DNA of 64,000 bases, from positions 274,680-338,679 of the forward strand of contig CAJJDN010000096.1 of NCBI GenBank assembly GCA_905182985.1, read 5' to 3'. Every line of letters starts with the position of its first letter. Position 1 is the first letter of the stretch. Source of the stretch: Paramecium sonneborni (Eukaryota; Ciliophora; Oligohymenophorea; Peniculida; Parameciidae). The notes below the pieces were generated by a model. The model made no database searches and was not told the origin of the DNA. It was given only the letters and a program-made list of their open reading frames with translations. Shown in pieces: positions 11,461 through 22,649 of the stretch. The position numbers and the translations under genes were made by a program.

Positions 11461-12818
11461 TCAATTAAAAAGCAATCTTTCTTTTTATTAATCTAAATAT
11501 TCATTCAAAGGACCAATTATTTTATTATAAGATTATAATTGTGATTCTTAAACTCTTGAAAGTACGGAATTGAATAAATTTTCCTTTTTTATTGTATAAT
11601 TTAGTCTATCAATTTCGTTAATTAATTCTTTTTGAGATTTTTCTAAAAGTTCAATATTTGTTAGCTAGTCTTAGATAATTATGTTTAATTCTTATTCTCG
11701 CATAACTAATTATTGATTTAAGCTTAAAATATATTTCTAAAATATATAAAATATTTACATTCTATTCTTCTGTTAATTTCAAGATGCTATCATTTCTGTC
11801 TAATTTTTCAGTGATTGAATTTATTTAATTTTTTTGGTTGTTTGAAAAATCTTATAAATTACTAAATTCTAATTGTTATTTCAAATTTTATTCTTCCAAT
11901 TATTTAATTGTTAATTTTAACTTTTTAATTTATTCAATTAGAGCATCATCTAAAGGTTATAGTTTCTGTTATTATGATTATTACTCATTTTATCTAAATA
12001 ATAGTATTTCCTTTTAGTAATTTTGAATTTAAATTTTCATTTTTTATATTTCTTCAAGTTATAGTTTAATCTATGAATCATATTCTTTATATAAACTATT
12101 TTATAACAAAAATTCTTATTGTAGTTTCATTAGTTAATTTTAGCTCTATTGATATTATTCAATAAGTTATTCCTTATCTAGTTTTAATGTGAAGAGATCT
12201 TAATTTTCACATTCTACTTATGTAGCAGCATCAATCATTCTCTTAAATGTTGGAGATGTAGGAAATTATGAAATTATTGGATAATCATGTTCCTAACCTA
12301 CAGTTAGATAATGAGAATGAATCATTTATTTTTTATCTGAACTATTTGCACTTTATTCTTAATAACTATTTGATGAAAGTGAATATTATTAAGAATTATT
12401 TAAAGAACTTTTAATTGGAGACGGGGATGCTACATCATTCTGTAAAAATATGAACTTTAATTAAACTTTTATTTATGTTGAGCATTCACTCTAAAATTCA
12501 TACCATTAGGCATACTCTTATTTATATTCTAATATTTCTCTTACAGATAATTTTAATCTACCTTAAACCTTTAAAAATATTATATAATATGTTTACAGAT
12601 TTATCAGTTAAATTTTTTATGATCATACTAATTTATGATTCTGGATCACTTAAGGATATTTTAACACAATTATTTGAATCTGCAAATAATGCAACATCAA
12701 TAAATTTAGCATCCTTTTTAATTAAAGAGTAATAGCATCCTAAATCAGATATACTGTCTTGTAATTGTTAACATTATTAATCAATTATTTAAATTTGAAC
12801 TGCTTTGTAATTATTCAT
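11461..12818 (-). CDS. uncharacterised coiled-coil protein with possible N-terminal C2-like domain
   Basis: Two introns (12569-12596 and 11737-11758) yield 435 residues from ATG 12818 to TGA 11461-11463. Residues of about 25-130 are compact and non-repetitive (SLIKKDAKFIDVALFADSNN and KLSVREILEYKQEYAQWYEF), a beta-rich pattern with the feel of an N-terminal C2-type domain. That assignment is tentative. A Ser/Asn-rich linker follows (DVASPSPIKSS), then a long coiled coil to the end (ELINEIDRLNYTIKKEN). Such proteins often sit on the cytoskeleton or ciliary base, but nothing here proves it. The first intron ends AAAG, not TAG. The gene abuts the decayed P-loop locus tail to tail. Confidence 0.75.
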
Positions 12819-13385
12819 TAATATAATAAATTAATAACTTTTATAAATTTGATCTCTAATATATCAAATACTTAAATTTGCTAATTTAACAACTTCAATA
12901 AATTAATTGTAAATAATTTAATGAATTACTTTCAAAGTTTTTTATTGGCTAAGCAATTATTGAAAAATTTATAGAATATTATTATAAAATCAATTATTTT
13001 CATATTTTAACGAAGAAATTTGAAATTAATCAGTAAGATTTATTTATGTGTCATGGTTGATATAACTAAAGAAAAGAATAGTAAATATTGTTTTAAAGAT
13101 TCCGTAAATAATTAAAAAATAAAGAATATTATATAGTATATTAATTAAAATAATTCGAGTTATTAGTTAGATATTTCTTCAAATGGATAGTATGTTATTT
13201 TAAAATGGTTAGAGTGAGTTTCTACGTTATTGAAATGAAATAATGAATTAGAAAATAATATAATTATAAATGGAAAACAACAAAAATTGAGAAGTAAGAG
13301 AAAAAATTAAATGAATCATAATTGATCAGTTTTAAATGATATTTGATATTAGAAATAGTTTGATTTGCTTATAAATATAAATAAA
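12819..13385. other. intergenic plus TGA-interrupted leader in frame with the VWA gene
   Basis: From 12819 to about 13052 there is plain AT-rich sequence. From ATG 13053 a 54-codon frame (MVDITKEKNSKYCFKDSVN and on) runs to TGA 13215-13217. This frame is the same as that of the VWA gene starting at 13386, and four TGA triplets lie between. One candidate 24-nt intron removes one of them, and the others are not removable with normal borders. It may be a lost 5' extension of the VWA gene or a short upstream ORF. Confidence 0.35.
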
Positions 13386-15220
13386 ATGTAATAATAAATT
13401 TATAGAAGGCATAGTGGTTCTTCAATAAATGATGAGGAAGTAGAAGAGATTGATAACTATCAAACTTAATTTCAATAATCTTATAATAGTGATCCAGACA
13501 TTAATGAGAATATTGATAAAATATTAATGAGTGAAGCTTAAGCAAGAGAATTAGAGGAGAAAGTAGAAGAATAAGAGCAGATAATATTAGAATAAGAGAT
13601 AGTTGATCATGATGCATAAATGGAAGAATTATTGAATAGTATTAATTTAAATGTTCTGCCTCGTTAGAATTAGATGTAGATTTAAGAATATCCATAAATA
13701 TTACCAGTTGTATTGTAGATATAATCAATGAAATCTTTATTAAAGAAATAAAGAGCAAATATTGATTTAATGTGTGTAGTAGATGTAAGTGGTTCAATGG
13801 ATGGAGAAAAGATTAAATTAGTATAGAACTCTTTGAGATATATTTAAAAGATATTAAAACCAACAGATAGAATAGCTTTAGTAAGTTTTTCTACATAAGC
13901 AGGAATAAATTTATAATGGACAAGAAATCTTGTAGAAAATAAGAAGACTATAAAGAAGGCAATAAAAAATATTAAGATTAGAGATTCAACGAATATAGCA
14001 TCAGGAGTTGCATTAGGATTAAGAATGATAAAGGATAGAAAATTTAAGAATCCAGTTACATGTATGTTTGTATTAAGTGATGGTGTGGATGATGATAAAG
14101 GTGCTGATTTAAGATGTTAAAAAGCATTAGAAAAATATAATCTATAGGATACATTAACAATAAATACTTTTGGTTATGGTTCAGATCATGATCCTAAAGT
14201 TATGAATAATATTGCTAATTTAAAAGGAGGATAATTTGTTTATATTGATTAAATCTAAAGAGTTTCTGAACATTTTATATTAGCAATGAGTAGTATGTTA
14301 TCAGTCAAAGCTAAAAATGTTATATTGAAAGTTAAATAATTAAAAGAAGACATTAAAATAGCTAAGATATTTGGTGATGATTTTTTATGGAATAAAATTA
14401 GTGATACTCAATTTTAATTGACATTAAATTATTTAGTAGAAGAAGATAAAAAAGAATTTGCCTTAGAAATTGAAATCCCAAGCCTTAAATAATAAGAATT
14501 ATTATAAGAAAATATATTATAAATTGATTTAGAGGGAGTATTTCTTGGATTAAATGCTGATTTTAAGAAAACCTAAAAATTATTATTGGGTTTCACTAAA
14601 AATGAAGTTTAATATGAACCATTAGAATTAGTTGAAGTTAATTATTTGAGATCTAAAGCAGGAGATAGAATTGGTTAGGCTAAAGGATTAGCTAACAGTA
14701 AAAAATATGATTAAGCAATACAATTACTAAATAAAATGATTGATGAAATTGAAACTTCATAGTTTGTCTAAAATAAATAATTAACTGTAGTCTTAAAAGA
14801 TTTAAATGATATTAAATAAATTTGTAAACCTTAAACTTATGAAAAAGAAGGTGAAGCTATGATGTTGTATAAATAGAAAAATCATGTTTTTAGATAGAGA
14901 TCAATAAGTATATATTTAATCATTATTATTAAGATAATTCTGATGAATGGTGTGAAGCTGAAGAGGAATAAATGGATGAATATAGAAATGGAAATTTAAA
15001 TCTGAGTGCTAGTGAAGGTAGTTGTCATAGTGCAAATTTTAAATAATTTAAACATAGTCAATCTTCAGGATCTATTCATCAAGAAATTATTCGTTAAGAA
15101 ATTGACAATGAAATTGAACAAGATCAATCATCAAGTCCTAAAAACATTTTGAGATAAAGATCTCTCAGTGGAAGTTGCGATACTTGTAGAAAGAATTCTT
15201 AACATTCATCGAAGAGTTGA
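13386..15220 (+). CDS. von Willebrand factor A domain protein
   Basis: With one 26-nt intron (14908-14933) the product is 602 residues. An acidic, Gln-rich N-terminal segment (about 1-125) precedes a VWA domain (about 140-330). It begins IDLMCVVDVSGSMDGEK, with the DxSxS metal-ion-dependent adhesion site intact, and continues with VSFST, a TNIASGVALGL helix and FVLSDGVDDD, which supplies the MIDAS Asp. The domain is followed by a conserved region of about 200 residues (LEGVFLGLNADFKKTQ) like the one after VWA in plant and ciliate intracellular VWA proteins, and a Ser-rich tail. VWA domains bind protein partners through a metal ion, and the partner here is unknown. ATG 13386 is the first Met after the last upstream in-frame TGA. 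Confidence 0.85.
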
Positions 15221-15239
15221 TTTTATATTAGAAAAAGAT

Positions 15240-17144
15240 TTATAAAATTAAAATTAATTCTATCATTTTAGTCCTTTGTTGTGAAAGTTCCTCTTAAACT
15301 TCTTATAAATTAAAATTTTTTATTTCTTCATAAAAAATATTAAAGTTATAATACTAATTCTTAAATTCCTCATAAGGATTTAAACATATTAATAGATAGA
15401 GAAGTAGCAAATTTGATCTCAATTTCTTTGCTATTTAGATTTTTTATCAATTTTAAGTTTTCTTCAATAATATCTCTATATAATTTAAGAAAAGTGTCAT
15501 TTGCTTCAAAGATATTGTTTTGTATGGATTAGAAATTCTCAATTAAACTTAAAGTCTCACTTTTTACTCTTCCATTCATTAATTCCTCTTGCTGAACTAT
15601 ATTACAATTCTTAGATATTTAATTAAAGAAATCGAAGGAATTTTTTTCATCCATTTAAATTTATTGTATTAATTTTTGATATTCCTATAATATTAATTTC
15701 TTATTTTACTTAGGATTCTAAAAATTTTTCCCATTTTTATTTTTTAAAGTTATCTTGATCCTTACTTTTTAATTTTTTAACAATAATTTCAAGATAAATC
15801 ATCTAATTTTTAGTAATCACATAGATTAATCGATAATACTTAGCATTTGCTAATTTAATTTTTGTTTGTAATTTAATAATTTCTTGAACAACAAAGTTGA
15901 AAAAGAAAGCAAGGTTTCTTTGAAATATAAAATAATTTTTCATTTTTAACATACGTTTTTTAATTTTTTTTTATTTGTAATCATTTTCGTATATATCATT
16001 ATCATTAATTTCTAATGTTTTATTAATTTGAATATTCATAGGTGCTCATAAATTATAAATTTTGATCTTCAATCACTAAATTTTAATCAATATAAAGTTT
16101 ATTAAGGCTGTTGGATTTGAAAATTTCGTCTGTATAAAAATACATATTCAATTTACCTTTTTCATTATAGATATTTTTCAAATCTTCTTAGATAATTTAT
16201 TATCCTCTAATAATAGGATCATCAAAGACATCTTCCCAAGAAAATCTGTCTTTTTCTTCAATCTTTAACATATTAGTAATAAGTTCTTTGATTTTTTAAG
16301 ATCATACAGGTTTAGGTGGAAATTACTATGGCTATATATAAATATAAAATAAAAAAAGACTTAATTTTTGATGTTTTCAAGCAGAAATTGTGCGTTTTCA
16401 GCAAACCAAGGGGTTTTTAGTAAAGAAGTTCATAAAGTATAATTCCAACTGACCAGACATCACATTTAGATGAGAAAGATTATTTTTCAAGAATTTATGG
16501 AGCCATCCATGTATAATGGTGATTCAGATCTTGATAGATAAGCAAGATCTAAACAAAATATTAATAAACATACCATTTAATTCTATATCCATGATATTTG
16601 CATAAGTAAAGCCAGCAATTTTAGCCACACCTTTATGTAAAAGAATGTTAGCAGGCTTAATGTTTCTGTGAATGATTTTTAACTTATACAATATCTTGAA
16701 GCCTTCTACAATATTTTTGATCAAAAAAACAGCTTCAAGCTTGTGAAATTAATTTAAAAAGTTTACTTCGCTAAATCTATACTCTTTCTTATAGCCATAT
16801 AATAATTGAGATCTATATTAACACAATATTCAAGAACAATATACAAATAGTTATTTGTACGAGCTACATCAAATATCTTCACTATATTTGGATGATCGAG
16901 TTTTTAAAGGATAATTATTTCTCTTCTAATTTAAGCAACCATTCTTTGATTTTGAAGGATTGTCTATAATAAAATTTAATAGTTCCAAATTTACAGCTAT
17001 TTTTATTGTTTTGATAGCCATTTGGAAAGTTTTGTCTTCTTGAAGATAACCTCTGTATACGATTGCTAAAGCTCCTTTGCCTAAAAATTTATTGATGAGC
17101 ACATAATTGAAAATTTATATGGACAACCAAGTACCATCCATCAT
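15240..17144 (-). pseudogene. decayed Ser/Thr protein kinase with lost catalytic residues
   Basis: From ATG 17144 the N-lobe reads well (FLGKGALAIVYRGY, then MAIKTIKI with the ATP-binding Lys; intron 31 nt; ILQKLDHPNIVKIFD). The frame then breaks near 16800-16811, 16503-16508 and 16407-16421. There is an in-frame TGA at 16302-16304, and there are more breaks near 16040-16053 and 15367-15378. The catalytic loop is HRNIKPAN (Asp to Asn, codon at 16662-16664), and DFG has become GFT (codon at 16611-16613), so even a repaired protein could not work as a normal kinase. The surviving architecture (kinase domain followed by a long helical tail) and IIHRNIKPANILLH resemble ULK/ATG1-like or related kinases. 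Its 5' part is repeated at 17944-18272 by the assembly duplication. Confidence 0.8.
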
Positions 17145-19070
17145 AATATAATAATTATGAAATTCAATATTTTAAATCAAATTAATATTGTATGAGTAAA
17201 TGATTCGATCTTTTCATATAATAATCAAATGAATCAATAAGATTCATAAGATAGTTTATATTGTTTATATTTAAATCAAAAACTTATAACAACAAGTTTA
17301 TGTTAAATCCTCTTAGTTTATCCAAATATATATTTTTATTATTTAAATATTAACAAATATTAGTATTGTATTTTTCTCAACTCTGCTATTAGTTTAACAT
17401 CACTACCTGTATAATCTTTATATGACCTTAAAGGAAATGAGATTTAAAATTTAATGGAAACATTATGGATATCCAAAAGCATAATTTGCTGAAATCGGAG
17501 GATAGAGTGTAGCTCTATTTATAAAGAGTTATATTAATTTTTGGATAAGATTTTAAAGTTTATCTTATCAAAACGTATATTTCTGATTGGTAGATGTTCG
17601 TTATTCGGTAGAAAGAATAGTGAAAGTTGATGCAGTTTTATTATATCCTAATGATCCTCTTAAATGTCGATTGTTAAATAATTAAGAACTTTTTAGTTAA
17701 TTTATTGAAGGATTATGATCTTGTTATTGATGCAATAACTCACAGTTGAATAGAGTAACCTAAAACTTTAATCAAAGAATTTATGCATGCCTTTTAAGAA
17801 GTAAATAAGAAAGTGCTTGCAATCATAAATTTACCTTTTAAATAGCATAAAGGCAAAGAAATGTTGTGTAATGTTTACATACCAAAATTTATTATCTCTT
17901 TGGGTAAAGAGAATTAAAAACTATAATGTGTAATATGTTATANTATTAACACAATATTCAAGAACAATATACAAATAGTTATTTGTACGAGCTACATCAA
18001 ATATCTTCACTATATTTGGATGATCGAGTTTTTAAAGGATAATTATTTCTCTTCTAATTTAAGCAACCATTCTTTGATTTTGAAGGATTGTCTATAATAA
18101 AATTTAATAGTTCCAAATTTACAGCTATTTTTATTGTTTTGATAGCCATTTGGAAAGTTTTGTCTTCTTGAAGATAACCTCTGTATACGATTGCTAAAGC
18201 TCCTTTGCCTAAAAATTTATTGATGAGCACATAATTGAAAATTTATATGGACAACCAAGTACCATCCATCATAATATAATAATTATGAAATTCAATATTT
18301 TAAATCAAATTAATATTGTATGAGTAAATGATTCGATCTTTTCATATAATAATCAAATGAATCAATAAGATTCATAAGATAGTTTATATTGTTTATATTT
18401 AAATCAAAAACTTATAACAACAAGTTTATGTTAAATCCTCTTAGTTTATCCAAATATATATTTTTATTATTTAAATATTAACAAATATTAGTATTGTATT
18501 TTTCTCAACTCTGCTATTAGTTTAACATCACTACCTGTATAATCTTTATATGACCTTAAAGGAAATGAGATTTAAAATTTAATGGAAACATTATGGATAT
18601 CCAAAAGCATAATTTGCTGAAATCGGAGGATAGAGTGTAGCTCTATTTATAAAGAGTTATATTAATTTTTGGATAAGATTTTAAAGTTTATCTTATCAAA
18701 ACGTATATTTCTGATTGGTAGATGTTCGTTATTCGGTAGAAAGAATAGTGAAAGTTGATGCAGTTTTATTATATCCTAATGATCCTCTTAAATGTCGATT
18801 GTTAAATAATTAAGAACTTTTTAGTTAATTTATTGAAGGATTATGATCTTGTTATTGATGCAATAACTCACAGTTGAATAGAGTAACCTAAAACTTTAAT
18901 CAAAGAATTTATGCATGCCTTTTAAGAAGTAAATAAGAAAGTGCTTGCAATCATAAATTTACCTTTTAAATAGCATAAAGGCAAAGAAATGTTGTGTAAT
19001 GTTTACATACCAAAATTTATTATCTCTTTGGGTAAAGAGAATTAAAAACTATAATGTGTAATATGTTATA
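16816..19070. repeat. perfect 1,127-bp direct duplication around a single N (assembly artefact)
   Basis: Bases 16816-17942 recur at 17944-19070 (offset 1,128) with one N at 17943. The segments compared are identical and include the kinase 5' end, the head-to-head intergenic region and most of the YjeF_N-like relic. The first kinase frameshift (16800-16811) lies just outside the left edge, so that one lesion may be a contig-end error. The others are well inside. Confidence 0.9.
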
Positions 19071-19158
19071 AGAGGTATATATACCTTAAGTAAACACTTT
19101 TAATTATGTTTTACCTAAATAGAAAATTGAAGGTTATTTTCATTTACTATAAAAGTGA
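18565..19158 (+). pseudogene. decayed YjeF_N / NAD(P)HX-epimerase-like gene
   Basis: Reading from ATG 18565 (17437 in the truncated first copy) gives HYGYPKAQFAEIGGQSVAL, comparable to the helix before the nucleotide loop of NAXE proteins. A TGA follows at codon 50 (17584-17586 in copy one). Then come IVKVDAVLLYPNDPLKCRL, a frame change, DYDLVIDAITHS, another TGA (17747-17749) and VNKKVLAIINLPFKQHKGK. The last part, NYVLPKQKIEGYFHLL, is again in a different frame and ends at TGA 19156-19158. The order matches a YjeF_N fold (repair of damaged NAD(P)H, or the Edc3 relative), but the glycine-rich GxGNNGGDG segment is missing. At least two nonsense codons and two frameshifts argue for a dead gene. 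Confidence 0.5.
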
Positions 19159-19181
19159 ATTTTATATAAATTAATTTTATC

Positions 19182-20520
19182 ATGTTCTAAAAATTTGGAT
19201 AGCAACTCAAACCTATAATAAATAGATCATCTTCTGAAAACAAAAAAGAATAATCAATAACTAAACCTAATTATCATTTCACATAAAAAAGAGAAAGAAG
19301 TGAATCTAAAGTACAATAATCTAAAGTTGAAGATTAAAATTAGAATAGCATAAAACCATAAACAAATCTTATTTAGAGTGTTCCAGCATAAAGATTGACA
19401 ATTAAGTTACCAGATTTAAAAGGATATTAAAAATAGATGGAAAAATCGACATCAGGGGTTGATTTAACTAAGAAACCTCCTCTTTTAAAGAGTAGATTAA
19501 TATTAGATTCAAAAACTAAACTATAATAATAAGGATAGCAGAGTTCATAAACATAAATTCTTCCTATAAAGAGTTAAAAAGAAGAGGTTTAGGGAAGCTA
19601 ATAATAATAAACAAAAAATAAAATAAAAATAAATTATTATAGTTAATCAAGAGCAGGGTTTGATGGCATATAAGATAAAACAAATTAAGATAAAGAGCTT
19701 TGTTTATAATTGGATGATAATAATTATGCATTTTCAGTAATGGATGGTCATGGAATGGATGGTGAATATGTCAGTTCATTTATAAAAGAGTTGCTAAAAT
19801 GTATAAAAATGTAATATATGTAGATAATATAACTAAATTTTATAAGGCATTTGATTTTCAGAAAGTATTCTTTGAAATACATCAAAAAATGAAGTTTTAA
19901 TCAGAATTTGGATGTCAATTTTCAGGAAGTACATTGACTGTAGTTTTGATAAAAGAGAATATTATTTAATGTGGATGGGTAGGAGATAGTAGAGCCATTC
20001 TAGTTAAAAAGAATATTAATAATGGTTGTAATTTAAATGTAGTTGAATTATCCATGGATCATAAACCACATTTGGATAATGAAAGATTAAGAATAGAATA
20101 AAATGGAGGAGTTGTTGATACTTATCATTTACCAAATGGAGCACCTATAGGACCATCTAGAGTTTGGGCAAGAGGAGCTCAATTTCCTGGATTGGCTATG
20201 AGTAGAAGTTTAGGTGATACTGTTGCAGCTGCTATTGGAGTTTCATAAACTCCAGATATTAAATCTATCAATATTAACATTCAAGAAGATATTTTTATTG
20301 TTTTAGCATCAGATGGAATATGGGAATTCTTAGATAATTAATGTGTATATTCAGTTTAATAATCAAGATTGCTGAACTTGTGTATCCATTTTATCAGAAG
20401 AATGATCCTTAAGGAGCATGTTAGAAAATTATTTAAGAATCAGTTGCTGCATGGAAAGCTCATAGTGAAGGAATAGATGACATTACTGCAATTGTTATAT
20501 TCTTTTAATATGAATTGTGA
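19182..20520 (+). CDS. PP2C-type (PPM) protein phosphatase
   Basis: Two 23-nt introns (19801-19823 and 20345-20367) give 430 residues. A Gln/Ser/Lys-rich N-terminal half (about 1-145) precedes the catalytic domain. The PPM motifs are AGFDGIQDKTNQDK, the metal-binding DGHGMDGEYVSSF, GSTLTVVLI, WVGDSRAIL, DHKPHLDNERLRIEQNGG, GLAMSRSLGDTVA and the late metal site LASDGIWEFLDNQ with GIDDITAIVIFF at the end. It should dephosphorylate Ser/Thr using two Mg/Mn ions. Both Asp of the DGHG region and of DDIT are present, so it looks active. The second intron ends AAG and its position was chosen because it restores the VYPFYQKNDPQGAC motif common to protist PP2Cs. It converges on acyl-CoA oxidase with 12 bp between the two stop codons. 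Confidence 0.92.
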
Positions 20521-20532
20521 TAATGTTAGAAA

Positions 20533-22562
20533 TCATAATTTAGCATTTACTTCTCTCATTTTTTAGATATAATTGATTCCATTGTGAACTTATTGTTTAT
20601 TTAATGAATTTTCCTTAGAAGCAAAGTTGTACATGTTCATATAAACATCGCCTTCTTTTGGAGCAATCAAGCTTTACAATGAATTATCACTCAATCCTTG
20701 TGCTTCAACTAAACATAAAGCATTTTATCTGATGATTGGATAGAGTTATTCTCTTGTATCTTACAAGGTTCTTATGTCTTGACTACTAAGTAAATTTTCT
20801 ATTTTTTGAACAAATATATTTACTTAATAGTAATCCTTGCATATTATTCAATAACATAGTAATACCATAGATTCTAGCTAAAACTGTTAAAATTTGTTTG
20901 GTATCTTTAGCCTTATTGTTGATAGTATCTACAAAACAAAGCATGTTGAAGTAAGGAATGAATGTGGATGCAGCTTTAGCTAAAGCAATTCCAGATTTAG
21001 TATCCCAACTTTCTTTCATATCAGAATGTGACATCAATTTTTAGGCTGCATATTTAGTTAAGTTAGCACAATTCAATCCTAAAAGTGTAACCAAATTATC
21101 TAGAGAAGTGACATCATCTAGTTTAGCTGTTTCTAATTATAAAAATTTGAAAAATTCAGGGACTGCATTTGGTTTGGAAACAATGTGTTATAATTATTTG
21201 AGTAAGTATCTAGCTAATTGTAAATTTAAGATAGTATTTTCTCCTTCTAAAGTAATCTAAATACTATTTATAAATAAAATACATTAGGAGACATTTCAAA
21301 GAATATAACTGGTAATCCAGAATAATGAGCAAATCCATGTCCTCCACAACTTAATCGACACCATTCAGCACAATTTGCTACAAAATATGTATAATTAGCT
21401 TTGGCTCCACTTAATACAGCATGTGTCAATCCAAGCATACTGAAATCATTTTATTAAGAAATTCTATTGAAATTGTCATTTACTAATTCCTTGATTTTAA
21501 CACTTCCAAAAACACAAGCATAGAATTCAGCCAATAATGGGAATAATTTCTATTATTAACATTAATAATCTAAAATTCTGATTTCTTATTTATTATCATC
21601 TTTAAATTATTTTCTATATAAAGAGTAACGAACAGCAATTGCTAAAGCTCTACCAGCAAACTTCGTATATTAATCACATAGAATATTTCTCATATACATC
21701 ATACTTCCATATCCAACTTTTGGATTTCCTTATCTTTCAACTTTGCCATCTCTGCTAACTTTGATGTATCTATTTAATAAACTATCTAAAGGGGCTCTAT
21801 AATGATCAAAACTCATGAATCCATTATCTTTAACTGCATAACCCATTTTTGGACCAATATCTCCAATCTCAATACCTGATAATGGTTTATGAGTGTCTTT
21901 GTCTCTAATTCTAATCCAAAATGGATGTACTCCATATCCTTTTCCATCAACTATCAATTGAGCAAATACTAAAGCAAATTCACAATACAATCCTAATTCT
22001 CCTGGCCAAACTATGTCTTAATAATTCATAAATACATTTTGTTGCCTCGATATTTGGAGTATGAATAACAAATTCACAAGTTTATTTATCAAAAACTGCT
22101 ACTGTCTACAAATTCTACACATCAGAACCATGACCTAATTCTGTCTAAGCATAACATCCAAATGCATTCAAATTCTTTAGTAAGGTCATCCATTTTTATA
22201 TCTATTCATCAGATGCCAAAACTTAGAAGGCAGGTATCACCATTGCAAAATGAACTGTTGATACAAATATACCTTAAAAACATAAGACATTAGGAGTGTA
22301 GTAACTTGGATCTGCCAATGAAAGTTACTTCAATGCTACAACTGTTCTTTCTGCGTTCAATAGGATCTTAATTATATTATAAAAAATAAACCTAATCCTA
22401 TCTAGACAAATTGAAAAAATCGTGATTAGCTTTGAACATAGGATGATTATCAAAGAAGCTTTATCTCTCAATAAACTTATCAAACTACTCCTTTCCACCA
22501 TAGATTAAGTGTGACATCTCCAATAAAGGGAATTATCCTTATTTTCTTTCAGCTTCTAACAT
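20533..22562 (-). CDS. ACX: acyl-CoA oxidase, peroxisomal
   Basis: Four introns (22367-22391, 22011-22035, 21257-21282, 20799-20823) give 642 residues, typical for the family. Acyl-CoA oxidases catalyse the first step of peroxisomal beta-oxidation, making enoyl-CoA and H2O2 with FAD. Family motifs in order are YGGKEQFDKF, QTELGHGSDV (after FGCYA), FWPGELG, VHPFWIRIRDKDTHKPL, GDIGPKMGY, NGFMSFDHYRAPLDSLL, LSCGGHGFAHYSGLP and SPNITLEGENT, which includes the catalytic Glu region. The last residues are EVNAKL; the terminal AKL is a standard PTS1 variant, which supports peroxisomal import. All introns fall between conserved blocks and restore the frame. Confidence 0.95.
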
Positions 22563-22649
22563 TGTATTTTTTTATAATTAATTTTTTTATGATGCAATTT
22601 TTATTTAATTATTATAAATAATACGCACGTAAAATAAACATTACATATT

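Noticed and set aside
12475..12732. Plus-strand standard-code ORF inside the coiled-coil gene
   Set aside because: The minus strand gives a spliced, TGA-free 435-residue protein across it. The plus frame is a shadow.
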